Source: Fibrobacterota bacterium
GTDB lineage: Bacteria > Fibrobacterota > Fibrobacteria > UBA5070
Length of the DNA: 64,000 nt
Direction of reading: 5' to 3'
Assembly: GCA_016715065.1 (NCBI GenBank)
Contig: JADKBN010000002.1
Location: 496,001 to 560,000 of the forward strand
Shown: positions 50,247 to 61,179 of the stretch, in pieces
How the letters are laid out: every line of letters starts with the position of its first letter
Position numbering within the stretch: position 1 is the first letter of the stretch
Notes under the pieces: model-generated
The model's database searches: none
Told to the model about the DNA's origin: nothing
The model's input: the letters and a program-made list of their open reading frames with translations, nothing else
Made by a program: the position numbers and the translations under genes

Positions 50247-51233
50247 CTAGAGGATCGCGCCGGCTCCGGCGGTGTCCAGCCCTTGGAAGGCGCCTTCGAA
50301 CAGGGCGCCGCTGAGGTAGCGTTCGCCGGAGTCGGGGAGGATCACCACGATGGTCTTGCCCGCGAAGGCAGGGTCGGCCGCCAACCGCGAGGCCACCAGG
50401 GCCGCCGCTCCGCAGGAAATTCCGGAGAGGATGCCTTCTTCGGCCGTCAGTCGACGGCTGAATTCGATGGCTTCCGCGGAGGTCACCAATTCCACGCGGT
50501 CGATGATCGAGGTGTCCAAGGTCTTGGGGATGAATCCCGCGCCGATCCCTTGGATTTTGTGCGGGCCCGGCTTGATCTCCTCACCGGCGCGAAACTGCGT
50601 GATGACCGGGCTTTCGGTGGGCTCCACCGCCACGGACAAAATCTGTTTGCCGCGCACCTGCTTGAAGTAACGCGAAATGCCGGAAATGGTGCCACCGGTT
50701 CCCACGCCCGCGACCAGCACGTCCATGCCGCCATCCAGGTCTTCCCAGATTTCCGGGCCCGTGGTCTTCACGTGGATTTCCGGATTGGAGGCGTTCTCGA
50801 ACTGCTGGGGCAGGAAGTAGCGGTTGCGATCGCTTCCTGCGATTTCTTCCGCCTTGAGGATGGCGCCCTTCATTCCCTTGGGGCCTTCCGTGAGCACGAT
50901 CCGGGCGCCCAGGGCCTTCAGGATCTTGCGGCGCTCGATGGACATGGTTTCCGGCATCACGATGGTGATGGGGTAGCCACGCGATGCGGCCACGAACGCC
51001 AAGGCGATGCCGGTGTTCCCGGAGGTGGGCTCGACGATTTCCATGCCGGGCTTGAGCGCGCCGCGCTGTTCGGCGTCCCAGATCATCGCCGCACCGATCC
51101 GGCACTTGACGGAGTAGGCGGGGTTGCGACCCTCGATCTTGGCGTAGACCCGGCTCCCCGCAGGGACGATCCGGTTCAGACGAACCAATGGGGTTTTGCC
51201 GATGGAAAGGCTGTTGTCTTCGAACACTGCCAT
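50247..51233 (-). CDS. cysK: Cysteine synthase A
   Basis: The 328-residue PLP enzyme joins sulfide to O-acetylserine. MAVFEDNSLSIGKTPLVRLN opens the protein. The PLP lysine is K43 in NPAYSVKCRIGAAMI; PTSGNTGIALAFVAASRGYP binds substrate carboxylate; MPETMSIERRKILKALGA, GVGTGGTISGISRYFKQVRG (phosphate loop) and GISCGAAALVASRLA follow. GGAGG lies before the ATG at 51233. A strong promoter (51305-51277) lies upstream. It is monocistronic as seen here. Confidence 0.95.
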   Translation of the reverse strand: MAVFEDNSLSIGKTPLVRLNRIVPAGSRVYAKIEGRNPAYSVKCRIGAAMIWDAEQRGALKPGMEIVEPTSGNTGIALAFVAASRGYPITIVMPETMSIERRKILKALGARIVLTEGPKGMKGAILKAEEIAGSDRNRYFLPQQFENASNPEIHVKTTGPEIWEDLDGGMDVLVAGVGTGGTISGISRYFKQVRGKQILSVAVEPTESPVITQFRAGEEIKPGPHKIQGIGAGFIPKTLDTSIIDRVELVTSAEAIEFSRRLTAEEGILSGISCGAAALVASRLAADPAFAGKTIVVILPDSGERYLSGALFEGAFQGLDTAGAGAIL

Positions 51234-51276
51234 GAGATCCTCCAATTCATATCCCGCATACAGGTATGATAGGATT

Positions 51277-51305
51277 AAAGTACCCGATCCAAAGAACGAT
51301 GTCAA
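51277..51305 (-). promoter_or_regulatory. Sigma-70-type promoter of cysK
   Basis: On the minus strand TTGACA (51305-51300), a 17-base spacer and TACTTT (51282-51277), 44 bases before the start codon. The -35 is perfect and the -10 matches four of six bases. Confidence 0.65.
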
Positions 51306-51346
51306 GAGCAATCGTAGTCGCAAGCGAGGAGATAAATTGTCCGCCC

Positions 51347-51823
51347 ATGCAATCCGACACCAAGAGACTCCGGATGGATTCCCCCGAACACCCTTTTGAT
51401 CGGGCACTGCGTCTGGCGGTGCAAGTGCACGCGGGCTCCGCCGACCGCGCCGGCCGCCCCTACCTGCTGCACATTCTCCAGGTGGTGACGGGTTGCCGGG
51501 ACGATGTCGAGGCCGCCACGGTCGCGGCCTTGCACGATGTGGTGGAAGATTCCGCTGTCACCTGCAAGGATCTGCGTGAGCAGGGGTTTTCCGCAGCGGT
51601 GGTGGAAGCGGTGGATGCCCTGACCCGACGCGACGGCGAATCCTACGAAGATTCCATCGAGAGAGCCTCCAAGCATGCCCTGTCCCGGCGCGTCAAGCTC
51701 GCCGATCTGGAATCCAATTTGGATGTGCGTCGCTTGAGCCAGGTCACGTCCTCGGATCTGGGACGACTCGAGCGGTACCGCAAAGCCTGGCACTTGCTCA
51801 ACGGACTGTCCCGCTCGGTCTAG
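51347..51823 (+). CDS. HD-domain (RelA/SpoT-hydrolase-like) protein
   Basis: The roughly 158-residue protein contains RALRLAVQVHAGSADRAGRP, YLLHILQVVTGCRDD, VAALHDVVEDSAVTCKDLRE, VEAVDALTRRDGESYEDSIE and RRVKLADLESNLDVRRLSQ. H...HD...D with the LTRR-x-GESY and KLADLxxN segments is the (p)ppGpp hydrolase-like HD fold (SpoT N-terminal/MESH1 type). A small standalone alarmone hydrolase is possible. The start is 51347 or 51374. Its TAG stop shares CTAG with the convergent purK stop. Confidence 0.75.
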   Translation: MQSDTKRLRMDSPEHPFDRALRLAVQVHAGSADRAGRPYLLHILQVVTGCRDDVEAATVAALHDVVEDSAVTCKDLREQGFSAAVVEAVDALTRRDGESYEDSIERASKHALSRRVKLADLESNLDVRRLSQVTSSDLGRLERYRKAWHLLNGLSRSV

Positions 51824-52968
51824 ACCGAATCTTGCTTGAGCGCTTCGCGCGCGTTTCGCACCACCCGCTCGGCTTCATCGGCACAATCGGCCCAACCCGT
51901 GATGTGGCCCATTTTCCTGCCCGGCCGCGCCTCAGCCTTGCCATAAAGGTGCAGCCGCACATCGGGGTGTTCGGCAAGACGCTCCCAACGAGGTTCGCCT
52001 CCCTCCCAGGCGTCGCCCAGTAGATTGGACATCGCCGCGGCTTGCACGTTCATTTCGTAGGGGAGCACGGGCCATCCGGTCACGCACCGGACATGTTCTT
52101 CGAATTGGCTGGCCGTGGCGGTATCGATGGTCAGATGCCCGGAATTGTGGGGACGCGGGGCAATTTCATTGACCAGCACTTCACCGTCGGGCAACACGAA
52201 GAACTCCACCGCCAGATGCCCCACATAGTCCAGTTCCTGTGCGATGCGGGCGGTGCGCGAGCGCATGGCGCGGGCCGCCGATTCGCTCACCCGGGCAGGA
52301 CTGACGGTCACATCCAGGATATGGTGCGTGTGCATGTTCTCGCAAACCGGATGCGTGAAGCAATTGCCTTCCACGTCGCGGGCCGCCAGAACCGAACATT
52401 CCATGGCAAACGGCACGATTTCTTCCAGCACGCATTCGACCGCACCCATGGCCTTCCAGGCTTGGATCGCATGCGCCGTGCCGCGCACCTTGGCTTGCCC
52501 TTTGCCGTCGTATCCGGAACGGGCAGTCTTGAGAATGCCGGTTTCGCCAAATCGCTCCAGGGCTCCGTAAAGGTCGGCTTCCGTGCGGATGGGCGCCCAG
52601 CGGGCGGTCTCGATGTCGCAGGCGTTGATGGCGGTCTTTTCCAGGATGCGGTCCTGGCAGATCGCAAGGGCCTTGGCGCCGGGATGGATCCGCACGCCGG
52701 CTTTTTGGAACGGCTCCAGCGAGCTGGCCGGGACGTTCTCGAATTCGAAGGTCACCGCCTGGCAGATCTCGGCAAGTTGCCCCAAGGCGGTGGGGTCGTC
52801 GTAGGCGGCCACGATCCGATAGTGGGCGACCTGGTGGGCGGGGGCGTCCTCCTGGGGATCCAGAACCGCCACGCGGTAACCGCGCTGTTGGGCGACGATG
52901 GCCATGTAGCGGCCCAATTGGCCGCCGCCTAGAATGCCCAAGGTCGCACCGGGAAGCAATGGTTTCAC
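51820..52968 (-). CDS. purK: N5-carboxyaminoimidazole ribonucleotide synthase
   Basis: The 382-residue ATP-grasp enzyme of purine synthesis turns AIR, ATP and bicarbonate into N5-CAIR. GATLGILGGGQLGRYMAIVA is the conserved opening, then VTFEFENVPASSLEPF, TARSGYDGKGQAKVRG (ATP-grasp glycine loop), VLEEIVPFAMECSVLAARD, GHLAVEFFVLPDGEVLVNEI and APRPHNSGHLTIDTATASQF. It starts at GTG (52968), overlapping the purE stop as GTGA. Confidence 0.95.
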   Translation of the reverse strand: MKPLLPGATLGILGGGQLGRYMAIVAQQRGYRVAVLDPQEDAPAHQVAHYRIVAAYDDPTALGQLAEICQAVTFEFENVPASSLEPFQKAGVRIHPGAKALAICQDRILEKTAINACDIETARWAPIRTEADLYGALERFGETGILKTARSGYDGKGQAKVRGTAHAIQAWKAMGAVECVLEEIVPFAMECSVLAARDVEGNCFTHPVCENMHTHHILDVTVSPARVSESAARAMRSRTARIAQELDYVGHLAVEFFVLPDGEVLVNEIAPRPHNSGHLTIDTATASQFEEHVRCVTGWPVLPYEMNVQAAAMSNLLGDAWEGGEPRWERLAEHPDVRLHLYGKAEARPGRKMGHITGWADCADEAERVVRNAREALKQDSV

Positions 52969-53471
52969 GGCAATGGCTCCTCGAGAGGGGCATCTTCCAG
53001 CACCGACCGCGTCTGCTCGCTGCGAAACAAATCCAACGCTTTGCGGACCTCGGGAAACTCGTGGGCGAGCACGGCGGCTGCGAACAGAGCCGCGTTGGCG
53101 GCACCGGCGGGTCCGATCGCGAAGGTGGCCACGGGGATTCCTTTGGGCATCTGCACGATGGAATGGAGCGAATCCACTCCCGAAAGCGCCTTGGATTGCA
53201 CGGGAACGCCCAGCACCGGCACGGGTCCGAACGCGGCGAGCATGCCGGGCAGATGCGCCGCCCCACCCGCACCCGCGATGATCAGCCGCAGGCCGCGCTC
53301 GCGGGCGGTCTTGGCGTACTCGGCCAGCAAGTCCGGGGTCCGGTGGGCCGACACCACTTTGGCCTCGTAGGGAATTCCCATCGAGCGCAGCAAAACAACG
53401 GCCTGCTGCATGGTCTCCCAATCGGTTCGCGATCCCATGACCACCCCGACCAGGGGTGCGAGCTTCTCCAT
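52965..53471 (-). CDS. purE: N5-carboxyaminoimidazole ribonucleotide mutase
   Basis: The 168-residue enzyme converts N5-CAIR to CAIR. Signatures: VGVVMGSRTDWETMQQAVVL, YEAKVVSAHRTPDLLAEYAK (the SAHRTP active-site loop with the catalytic histidine), LIIAGAGGAAHLPGMLAAFG and GVDSLHSIVQMPKGIPVATF. Class I PurE. GGAG lies before the ATG. Coupled to purK; the pair is divergent from a histidine kinase over 79 bases. Confidence 0.95.
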   Translation of the reverse strand: MEKLAPLVGVVMGSRTDWETMQQAVVLLRSMGIPYEAKVVSAHRTPDLLAEYAKTARERGLRLIIAGAGGAAHLPGMLAAFGPVPVLGVPVQSKALSGVDSLHSIVQMPKGIPVATFAIGPAGAANAALFAAAVLAHEFPEVRKALDLFRSEQTRSVLEDAPLEEPLP

Positions 53472-53550
53472 CGATCTCTCCTTCTCGGTGCCTGCGAAAG
53501 GGGAAGTCTAATCTCAAGGATGTGGCGCGGCATCCGCTGGAGGTGAGAAA

Positions 53551-55302
<1,752 letters not shown>

Positions 55303-55372
55303 GGGAAATTGTGCGTGTTTTGCAACGGCTAAGTCGTTGACTTCAAAGGGGAAAAAGGGTTAAATCCTCCCC

Positions 55373-55774
55373 ATGACAGAAACGCCAGACATCGCAGAGA
55401 TCGAAGATCGTTACTTGTCGTTGCGCGCCGCATTGACAGCCTTGGGGGATCGCTTGGTGCACGCCAAGGAAGAAAAGGAAATCCTCGAGGCGTTCCGAGC
55501 GGCGGGAACCCAGGCGGTGGAGCTGTTCACGGGCGAAGAGGAAGTCATGGCCAATTGCGATTGCCCAGCCTTGGAGGTCAATCGCCAGGGCCACCAGAAG
55601 TTTCTGCGGGACCTGGGACAGGTACTCCATCACCTGCGCGAAGATCGCTGCGGATTCCATGCCGCCAGCGTGCTGCGCCGCGATGTGATGCCATGGCTGC
55701 ACGAGCACCACCGGGTGGTGGATCGCCAGGTGGTGCACCAGTTGCGCCGCCAGGGCCAGCTTACCGCGGCCTGA
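55373..55774 (+). CDS. Bacteriohemerythrin-like protein
   Basis: The 133-residue four-helix protein has RAAGTQAVELFTGEEEVMAN, VNRQGHQKFLRDLGQVLHHL and MPWLHEHHRVVDRQVVHQLR. The E-E-x-M, H-x-x-F and W-L-x-x-H-x-x-x-x-D pieces are the di-iron ligands of hemerythrin, which binds O2 or senses it. The first histidine pair (usually HxxxH before the glutamates) is not obvious, so one ligand may be missing. It directly follows the histidine kinase (70 bases), suggesting a signalling or redox link. Confidence 0.7.
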   Translation: MTETPDIAEIEDRYLSLRAALTALGDRLVHAKEEKEILEAFRAAGTQAVELFTGEEEVMANCDCPALEVNRQGHQKFLRDLGQVLHHLREDRCGFHAASVLRRDVMPWLHEHHRVVDRQVVHQLRRQGQLTAA

Positions 55775-55791
55775 TCCTTTCGGGTCGCGTT

Positions 55792-55811
55792 CCCCGCAGG
55801 TTCCTGCGGGG
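55792..55811. terminator. GC hairpin after the hemerythrin gene
   Basis: CCCCGCAG-GTTC-CTGCGGGG, eight perfect pairs, 17 bases after the stop codon. Nearly identical to 48805-48824. Confidence 0.65.
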
Positions 55812-55985
55812 TGGTGTATTCGCGCCCCATCGCACTCCCACCGGGATTCGTCGTTCCCTTGGGGAGTACGAAACCGAAGCGGGGGAGTACTTGGACGGGT
55901 CACGGCAGGGGTGGTTGGGGATATCCTTGAGGACATGGAGACCGCATCCAACCTCATCGATTTGTCCTCCAACAGGAGTCCCCTC

Positions 55986-57749
55986 ATGCGCAAACTTCGC
56001 ATTCCCCTACTTGGTGCCTTGGCGGCGTTGTCGCTGGGGCTGGCGGGTTGCTACGAAAAAACCATGTCCGCCGATCCTACTAGTTCGCTTTCCCAGGACG
56101 GCGCCGGCGGGGTGTCCTTCCGGCTGAGCGCGACAGAGCTCGCGAGCCTGGGCGTGGCGGTGGATTCGGTGCGCATCGAAGCGGAACGCGCCGGATTCCC
56201 CAGCCGATTCGCGACCGGAAGCCTGAACCAGCTGGTGGACTTGTCCGATCTCGCCGGGGGCACCTGGAATCTGAAGGTCGCGCTGTACGACACCCACGAC
56301 CAGATCCAGCTCTACGGCGAGGCCGTGGCGCAGGTGCTTCCCGGGCGCACGGTGGACGTGGTGGTGCATCTGCGGCGTGCGTCAGGATCCGTCCGTGTAC
56401 GGATCATCCTGGACGATCCGCCTCCTGTCGATGGCATCGACACGATCGAGGTGCAATGGGGAGAGAACGTCCCCAGCTGGAAGCCTGTCAAATACTGGCG
56501 GACCCCGGACGGGGTGTATTTGGTCAGCACGATGGTGCAGCCGTGCACGACGCCGTATGTCACGTACGGATATCCGTCCGTCCCCTTCGTTGCCGCAGAT
56601 GCGGGTGCGGCGAAGCCGGCGGCCCGCACGGCGCTGATGATCCGCATTCCCGATGCGCTCGTGCTGGGTAGCGTGACCAAGCCCGACATGAGTTGCATCG
56701 AACTGTACCAGGAGCACACGCATTTCATTCCGTGGAGTTCGACCGGATCGCTCACGCTCTACGTACCCGGCGATTCCATCGTGTTGCCAGATCCTGTTGT
56801 CCCGCCGGCCGTGGACACCGTCGCGGTCGCTCCTTCCAGCGCGCCAAGCGACTACGACCAGATGCAAAAACTTCCTGTTCTAAGCGCCTGGCGGGATGCG
56901 CGGGGTGTGTACATCGCCACCCGCTACGATTGCAACGCGCCTCCCGAGGTGGTGGAGACCGACATGTTCACCAAGAATTCGGGAGTGGTCCGGTTCACGC
57001 CGGTGCGTGGGGCCACGCGCACCAAGATCGGTTGCGCCGAGGCCAAACACATTTTGTTCGTGCCCACGAGCTACGCCGGAGCGCACCAGGTGGCCGACGC
57101 GTCGAAGGGGACCTTCATCGATCTGCCCGGCATCGAGGTGCCGCCGGTGGACACCTCCGCCGTGGTTTACCGCCTGAGCATCCTGCGGGCGGACAGCGTG
57201 AGCGTGGTCTACGAGTTGACCATGGACGGCACGTTGCATCGCACCACCACATGGCCGTTGCAGGTCCAAGTCCTTCCTGCGCCGACCTTGGCTGGCGCCG
57301 TATCGGAGGCCGGCTCCGCCAAAAGGATCGCCACCGAAATTGTGACGATTCCCGACACCATGGTCTCGTGGAGGCCACTGCCGCAGGTCACCTCTTCCAC
57401 CCACCAGGAAATCCTCTTGATCGGATCCATCCTGCGCGATTCCATCCAGAGGGTCCTGGATCAGCGGATCATCCGTTCCCTGCTTCCAGGCCAATGCGTT
57501 CCTCCCAAGATCGTGTATCGGAACGATCCCCAGCCGGTCGACATCTGGTCGTCCCAAGAATCAGGAGCCTCCACTACGAGCACGTTCCGCTTCGTACCCT
57601 CGATCGTCTCCTATCAAAGGACGGTGGGCTACGCAGACGGCAAGTCGTTCCACGTCGATCTCGTGGGCTCCAATTGCTCGAGTTCTCCCGATCTGCTCAC
57701 CGAGGTGGACGACATCCTCATGGGGGCGCTTCCACCCGAGTGGAACTAG
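55986..57749 (+). CDS. Large hypothetical lipoprotein with internal duplication
   Basis: The 587-residue protein MRKLRIPLLGALAALSLGLA has a lipobox LAGC. An N-terminal beta domain (VSFRLSATELASLGVAVDSV, LSDLAGGTWNLKVALYDTHD, PGRTVDVVVHLRRASGSVRV) resembles carbohydrate-module-like sandwiches. Two similar stretches follow: VKYWRTPDGVYLVSTMVQPC, and later LSAWRDARGVYIATRYDCNA, each succeeded by a similar run ending in TLYVPG or FIDLPG. ACAGGAG precedes the ATG at 55986. Function unknown; outer-membrane surface expected. Confidence 0.65.
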   Translation: MRKLRIPLLGALAALSLGLAGCYEKTMSADPTSSLSQDGAGGVSFRLSATELASLGVAVDSVRIEAERAGFPSRFATGSLNQLVDLSDLAGGTWNLKVALYDTHDQIQLYGEAVAQVLPGRTVDVVVHLRRASGSVRVRIILDDPPPVDGIDTIEVQWGENVPSWKPVKYWRTPDGVYLVSTMVQPCTTPYVTYGYPSVPFVAADAGAAKPAARTALMIRIPDALVLGSVTKPDMSCIELYQEHTHFIPWSSTGSLTLYVPGDSIVLPDPVVPPAVDTVAVAPSSAPSDYDQMQKLPVLSAWRDARGVYIATRYDCNAPPEVVETDMFTKNSGVVRFTPVRGATRTKIGCAEAKHILFVPTSYAGAHQVADASKGTFIDLPGIEVPPVDTSAVVYRLSILRADSVSVVYELTMDGTLHRTTTWPLQVQVLPAPTLAGAVSEAGSAKRIATEIVTIPDTMVSWRPLPQVTSSTHQEILLIGSILRDSIQRVLDQRIIRSLLPGQCVPPKIVYRNDPQPVDIWSSQESGASTTSTFRFVPSIVSYQRTVGYADGKSFHVDLVGSNCSSSPDLLTEVDDILMGALPPEWN

Positions 57750-58156
57750 CCCGCGCCGCCCATCCCCACGATGTGGGTGAACTCTTCAGGTGTCAGCGGC
57801 ACCACGGAGAGTCGGTTGTACTTGAGCATCGCGATCTGGGCCAGGGCGTGTTCCGCCTTGATGCTCTCCAGCGAGACGGGGAGGTCGAGGGGCTTCAGGG
57901 GCTTCACCTCCACGCACGACCAGTCCCCGGTCTCGGCGGTGGGATCGGGGTAGGCGGTCCGGGAGACCTGACAGATCCCGACAACCGCTTTCTCCTTCAC
58001 GGAATGGTAGAACAGGCACTGGTCTCCCACGGACATGGCCCGCAGGTTGTTGCGAGCCATGTAGTTGCGGACCCCATCCCAGCGACCGGTCTTCTCGCGG
58101 ACCAGGGTGTCCCAGGAATAGGCGTCGGGTTCGGATTTCAAGAGCCAGTGGCGCAT
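57746..58156 (-). CDS. EVE-domain protein (THYN1 family)
   Basis: The 136-residue protein MRHWLLKSEPDAYSWDTLVR then GRWDGVRNYMARNNLRAMSV, GDQCLFYHSVKEKAVVGICQ, VSRTAYPDPTAETGDWSCVE and IAMLKYNRLSVVPLTPEEFT is a textbook EVE protein (PUA-like fold). EVE domains bind modified bases in DNA or RNA. It follows rsmB by 25 bases on the same strand and probably belongs to that operon. Its stop overlaps the convergent lipoprotein stop at a shared CTAG. Confidence 0.93.
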   Translation of the reverse strand: MRHWLLKSEPDAYSWDTLVREKTGRWDGVRNYMARNNLRAMSVGDQCLFYHSVKEKAVVGICQVSRTAYPDPTAETGDWSCVEVKPLKPLDLPVSLESIKAEHALAQIAMLKYNRLSVVPLTPEEFTHIVGMGGAG

Positions 58157-58181
58157 AGGCGAAGGAAGATACCCGTCCGGA

Positions 58182-59441
58182 CTACTTGCGGCGAAGGGTG
58201 GCGCGATAGAATCCGTCCCAACCTTGGACGCCGGGCAGATGGAGGTCGCGCTCCAAAACGTCCACTTGGTCTGCTACGCGATCGACAACCTCGTCGCATT
58301 CCTCCGCCTCGGTGGAACAGACCGAATACACGATCACGCCGCCCGGTTTGAGCAGAGCCAAACCGGCGCGCAGAAGCTCCGTCTGGAGCTTGCCGTGGAA
58401 CCTCGCGGTGCCCGCGGTGGCCCGCCAGCGCGCTTCGGGGCGGCGGCTCAGCACGCCCAGGTTGGAGCAGGGCGCGTCCAGCAGCACCGCATCGAGCGAT
58501 CCTTCGCGCACGGGTGGGAAACAGCCGTCGGCGGCGGCCACCAGCGCGTCCAGCCCCCGTTGACGGAATCCGTCGCGAGTGCGTCCTTGGCGCTGCACGG
58601 AGCTGTCCAGGGCGAGCACCGTGCGGCCTTCCAGAAAACCAAGATCGTGCAGGCACGCGAGCTTGCCGCCCGGTGCCGCGCAGACATCCGCCACGGCCGC
58701 ACCCGCAGGCAGATGCGCGGACAACGCCAAGGCCACGGCTCCGGAGGAAGGATCTTGCAATGCGAGTTTGCCGGAAACGAACGATTTGTGCGAGAGCACC
58801 GCATCGCGGGCGAGACCGGGGCGCACGAACAATCCGTCATGGGCGGTGTCGCGGATTTCGTTCGGGGTCCACGGAAGATCCGTGGTGCCGGGGCGCACGC
58901 GCACCCAGATGGCGGGCTCTTCCGATCCAGCCTGCAGCATGGCGCGAGTGGCTTCCAGGCCGTGGCGCGAAAGCCAGCGTTCCACAAGCCACAAGGGGTG
59001 CGAGTGGCGCACGGACAAGCTCCGCGCGTCGTCGCCCGTGGGTGGCTCCGGTGCACGATAGGCCGCGCGGCGCAACACGGCGTTGGCAAAGCGCGAGGCT
59101 CCGTCGCCACCGGCTTCGCGGGCCAGTTCCACGCCCAGGTCCACCGCCGCATGGACGGGAATCCGCGACAAGATATGGATCTGCGCCAAGGACATCCTTA
59201 GGGCCCAGCGCACTTCGGGCGAAGTGGGTCCGCGCAGGAAGGGTTCCAGGTAATGGTCCAGCAACAGCATGTGCCGCAGCGTGGTGGTGGCGATTTCCAG
59301 AGCCAGGCCGTGGTCGCGAGGATCCATCTGGCCGTGGCGCGAAAGGGTTTCCGCCACGGCGTAGCCGTTGCGCTCAAACGACAGCAGGGCGATCAGCGCG
59401 CTGCGTCGGCATTCGTAGCCTTGGATGAAATCCTCGTTCAT
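58182..59441 (-). CDS. rsmB: 16S rRNA (cytosine-967-C5)-methyltransferase
   Basis: The 419-residue protein has an N-terminal NusB-like helical domain (RRSALIALLSFERNGYAVAE, GLALEIATTTLRHMLLLDHY) and a Rossmann methyltransferase domain: ADVCAAPGGKLACLHDLGFL (SAM binding), AVLLDAPCSNLGVLSRRPEA (first catalytic cysteine) and VIVYSVCSTEAEECDEVVDR (second). Position 3 of DAPCSGxG is Asn here rather than Gly. It starts at the ATG at 59441, overlapping the fmt stop (ATGA). Confidence 0.93.
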   Translation of the reverse strand: MNEDFIQGYECRRSALIALLSFERNGYAVAETLSRHGQMDPRDHGLALEIATTTLRHMLLLDHYLEPFLRGPTSPEVRWALRMSLAQIHILSRIPVHAAVDLGVELAREAGGDGASRFANAVLRRAAYRAPEPPTGDDARSLSVRHSHPLWLVERWLSRHGLEATRAMLQAGSEEPAIWVRVRPGTTDLPWTPNEIRDTAHDGLFVRPGLARDAVLSHKSFVSGKLALQDPSSGAVALALSAHLPAGAAVADVCAAPGGKLACLHDLGFLEGRTVLALDSSVQRQGRTRDGFRQRGLDALVAAADGCFPPVREGSLDAVLLDAPCSNLGVLSRRPEARWRATAGTARFHGKLQTELLRAGLALLKPGGVIVYSVCSTEAEECDEVVDRVADQVDVLERDLHLPGVQGWDGFYRATLRRK

Positions 59442-60370
59442 GAAAGTGAGACCGCTCCGGTGGCCCGCAGTCCGTTGAACCAATCGCGACCCGCTTGCCG
59501 GGCGCGGCCTTCGGGTTGCAGCTCCAGTAGTTCCAGCACCCCGTCGGCGCATCCGGCCACCACGCGGCCGTCCGCGAGGCGGATCGCCTGACCGATTCCC
59601 GCTTGGACAGAATCTGTTGGCATTCGTGTTTTCCAGATCTTTAGGAGTTTTCCGTCGGGCTTGGTCCAGGCGCCGGGCGCCGGGTTGAAGGCGCGCACCT
59701 TGTCGTGGATCGCTTTGGCGCCCAACGTCCAATCGATGCAGCCTTCTTCCGGAAACAACTTGGGCGCCTTGGTGGCCAGGGCCTGGTCCTGCGGGATGCC
59801 GCGATCTTCCGGATGGGCCTGCAGATGCGCCAGGGCGCGAAGCAGCAGCCCGCCCCCCAATGCGGCCAGGCGCTCCAAGATTTCGCCGGAGGTCTCCTCC
59901 ATCCCCACCTGAACGGATTCCGTCGCCACGATCCCGCCCGTGTCCACGCCGGAATCCAACCGGAACACCGTGGCGCCGGTCACGCTCTCGCCCGCTTCCA
60001 CGGATCTTTGGACCGGTGCGGCGCCGCGCCAACGCGGCAGGAGCGATCCATGCAGGTTCACCGCACCCAACCGGGTGGCGCCAAGCACGGCGGGGGGGAG
60101 GATCACGAAGGCCACCACCACCAGCAGATCGGTTTGCAAGGCTGTCAATTCCTGCGCGAAGGCCGGGTCCTTGGCGTCGGAGACTTCGATCACCGGAAGG
60201 CCCAGGCGCAAGGCGGTTTCCTTGACGGCGGTGGGCAGAAGCTTCAAGCCGCGACGTTGCGGGCGATCAGGGTGGGTTCCCACCGCGACGATCTCGTGGA
60301 GGCCGCTTCGGTGGATCTCTTCCAGGCAGGTGGCCGCGATCCGGGGGGTGCCCAGAAACACCAGCCTCAT
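59438..60370 (-). CDS. fmt: Methionyl-tRNA formyltransferase
   Basis: The 310-residue enzyme formylates initiator Met-tRNA. MRLVFLGTPRIAATCLEEIH, VGTHPDRPQRRGLKLLPTAV, DLLVVVAFVILPPAVLGATR, AVNLHGSLLPRWRGAAPVQR (catalytic Asn, His and the SLLPxWRGAAP signature), and DSGVDTGGIVATESVQVG are in order. The C-terminal OB-like domain follows (ALATKAPKLFPEEGCIDWTL). ATG 60370 overlaps the argB stop. Confidence 0.95.
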   Translation of the reverse strand: MRLVFLGTPRIAATCLEEIHRSGLHEIVAVGTHPDRPQRRGLKLLPTAVKETALRLGLPVIEVSDAKDPAFAQELTALQTDLLVVVAFVILPPAVLGATRLGAVNLHGSLLPRWRGAAPVQRSVEAGESVTGATVFRLDSGVDTGGIVATESVQVGMEETSGEILERLAALGGGLLLRALAHLQAHPEDRGIPQDQALATKAPKLFPEEGCIDWTLGAKAIHDKVRAFNPAPGAWTKPDGKLLKIWKTRMPTDSVQAGIGQAIRLADGRVVAGCADGVLELLELQPEGRARQAGRDWFNGLRATGAVSLS

Positions 60371-61179
60371 GCGGGTTGCGCGATCGGGGCTGCGCCGACA
60401 GGCTGGATGATGGTGCCCTGCTGGCCGGCCAAAATCCGTCCGAGCGATCCGGCGCCCGACCATCCCGCGATGCGCACGGTGCCCACGCCGGTGGCGATGG
60501 TGGCCGCGCAGCCGCGCAGCTTGGGGATCATGCCCCCCTTGGCCACGCCGCGCGCGATCAGGTCTTCGATGTCGGTGGGGGAAAGCGAAGCGATGCGCTC
60601 CATGCGCTCGTCCAGCACGCCGGGAACATCCGAGATGTACACGAGGCTTCGCGCGCCCAAGGCCTGCGCGAGGGCGGCCGCGGAGTCATCCGCGTTGACG
60701 TTCCAGGATTGACCGTCGGGCCCGAGGCTGACGGGCGAAACCACCGGAAGGAAGCCACCCGTCCACAAGGCCTGCACCAGAGAGGGGTCGCAGGAGGTGA
60801 CGCTTCCCACCTGGCCCAACGCGCCGTCTTCGCGCAGTGGTGTAGCGGAAAACAATCCGCCATCCACGCCGGAGATTCCCGCCGCGCGGCCGTCGGCCTC
60901 CAGGACAAGGCGAACCAGGAGCTTGTTGACCCGGCCGGAAAGCGTCATTTCCACCATGTCCATGGCGGCCTCGTCCGTGAACCGCAGTCCGTCCACGAAG
61001 CGGGGTTCCTGGCCAAGCCACTGCAGGTTCTTGTTGATGTCCTTGCCGCCACCGTGGACCAAGGCCACGGGCTGGTTCGGGGAAAAAAGTTTCACGAGAT
61101 CCGCCGCGAGCTCGGAAAGACATTTTTTGTCTTCGGCCATGGAGCCGCCGATCTTCACCACCACCGGGCGCTGGTTCAC
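60367..61179 (-). CDS. argB: Acetylglutamate kinase
   Basis: The 270-residue amino-acid kinase of arginine synthesis opens VVVKIGGSMAEDK, then PVALVHGGGKDINKNLQWLG, RFVDGLRFTDEAAMDMVEMT, LSGRVNKLLVRLVLEADGRA and SWNVNADDSAAALAQALGAR (ATP/acetylglutamate loops), with AKGGMIPKLRGCAATIATGV near the end. The start is GTG 61179, overlapping the argC stop (GTGA). Confidence 0.95.
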   Translation of the reverse strand: MNQRPVVVKIGGSMAEDKKCLSELAADLVKLFSPNQPVALVHGGGKDINKNLQWLGQEPRFVDGLRFTDEAAMDMVEMTLSGRVNKLLVRLVLEADGRAAGISGVDGGLFSATPLREDGALGQVGSVTSCDPSLVQALWTGGFLPVVSPVSLGPDGQSWNVNADDSAAALAQALGARSLVYISDVPGVLDERMERIASLSPTDIEDLIARGVAKGGMIPKLRGCAATIATGVGTVRIAGWSGAGSLGRILAGQQGTIIQPVGAAPIAQPA

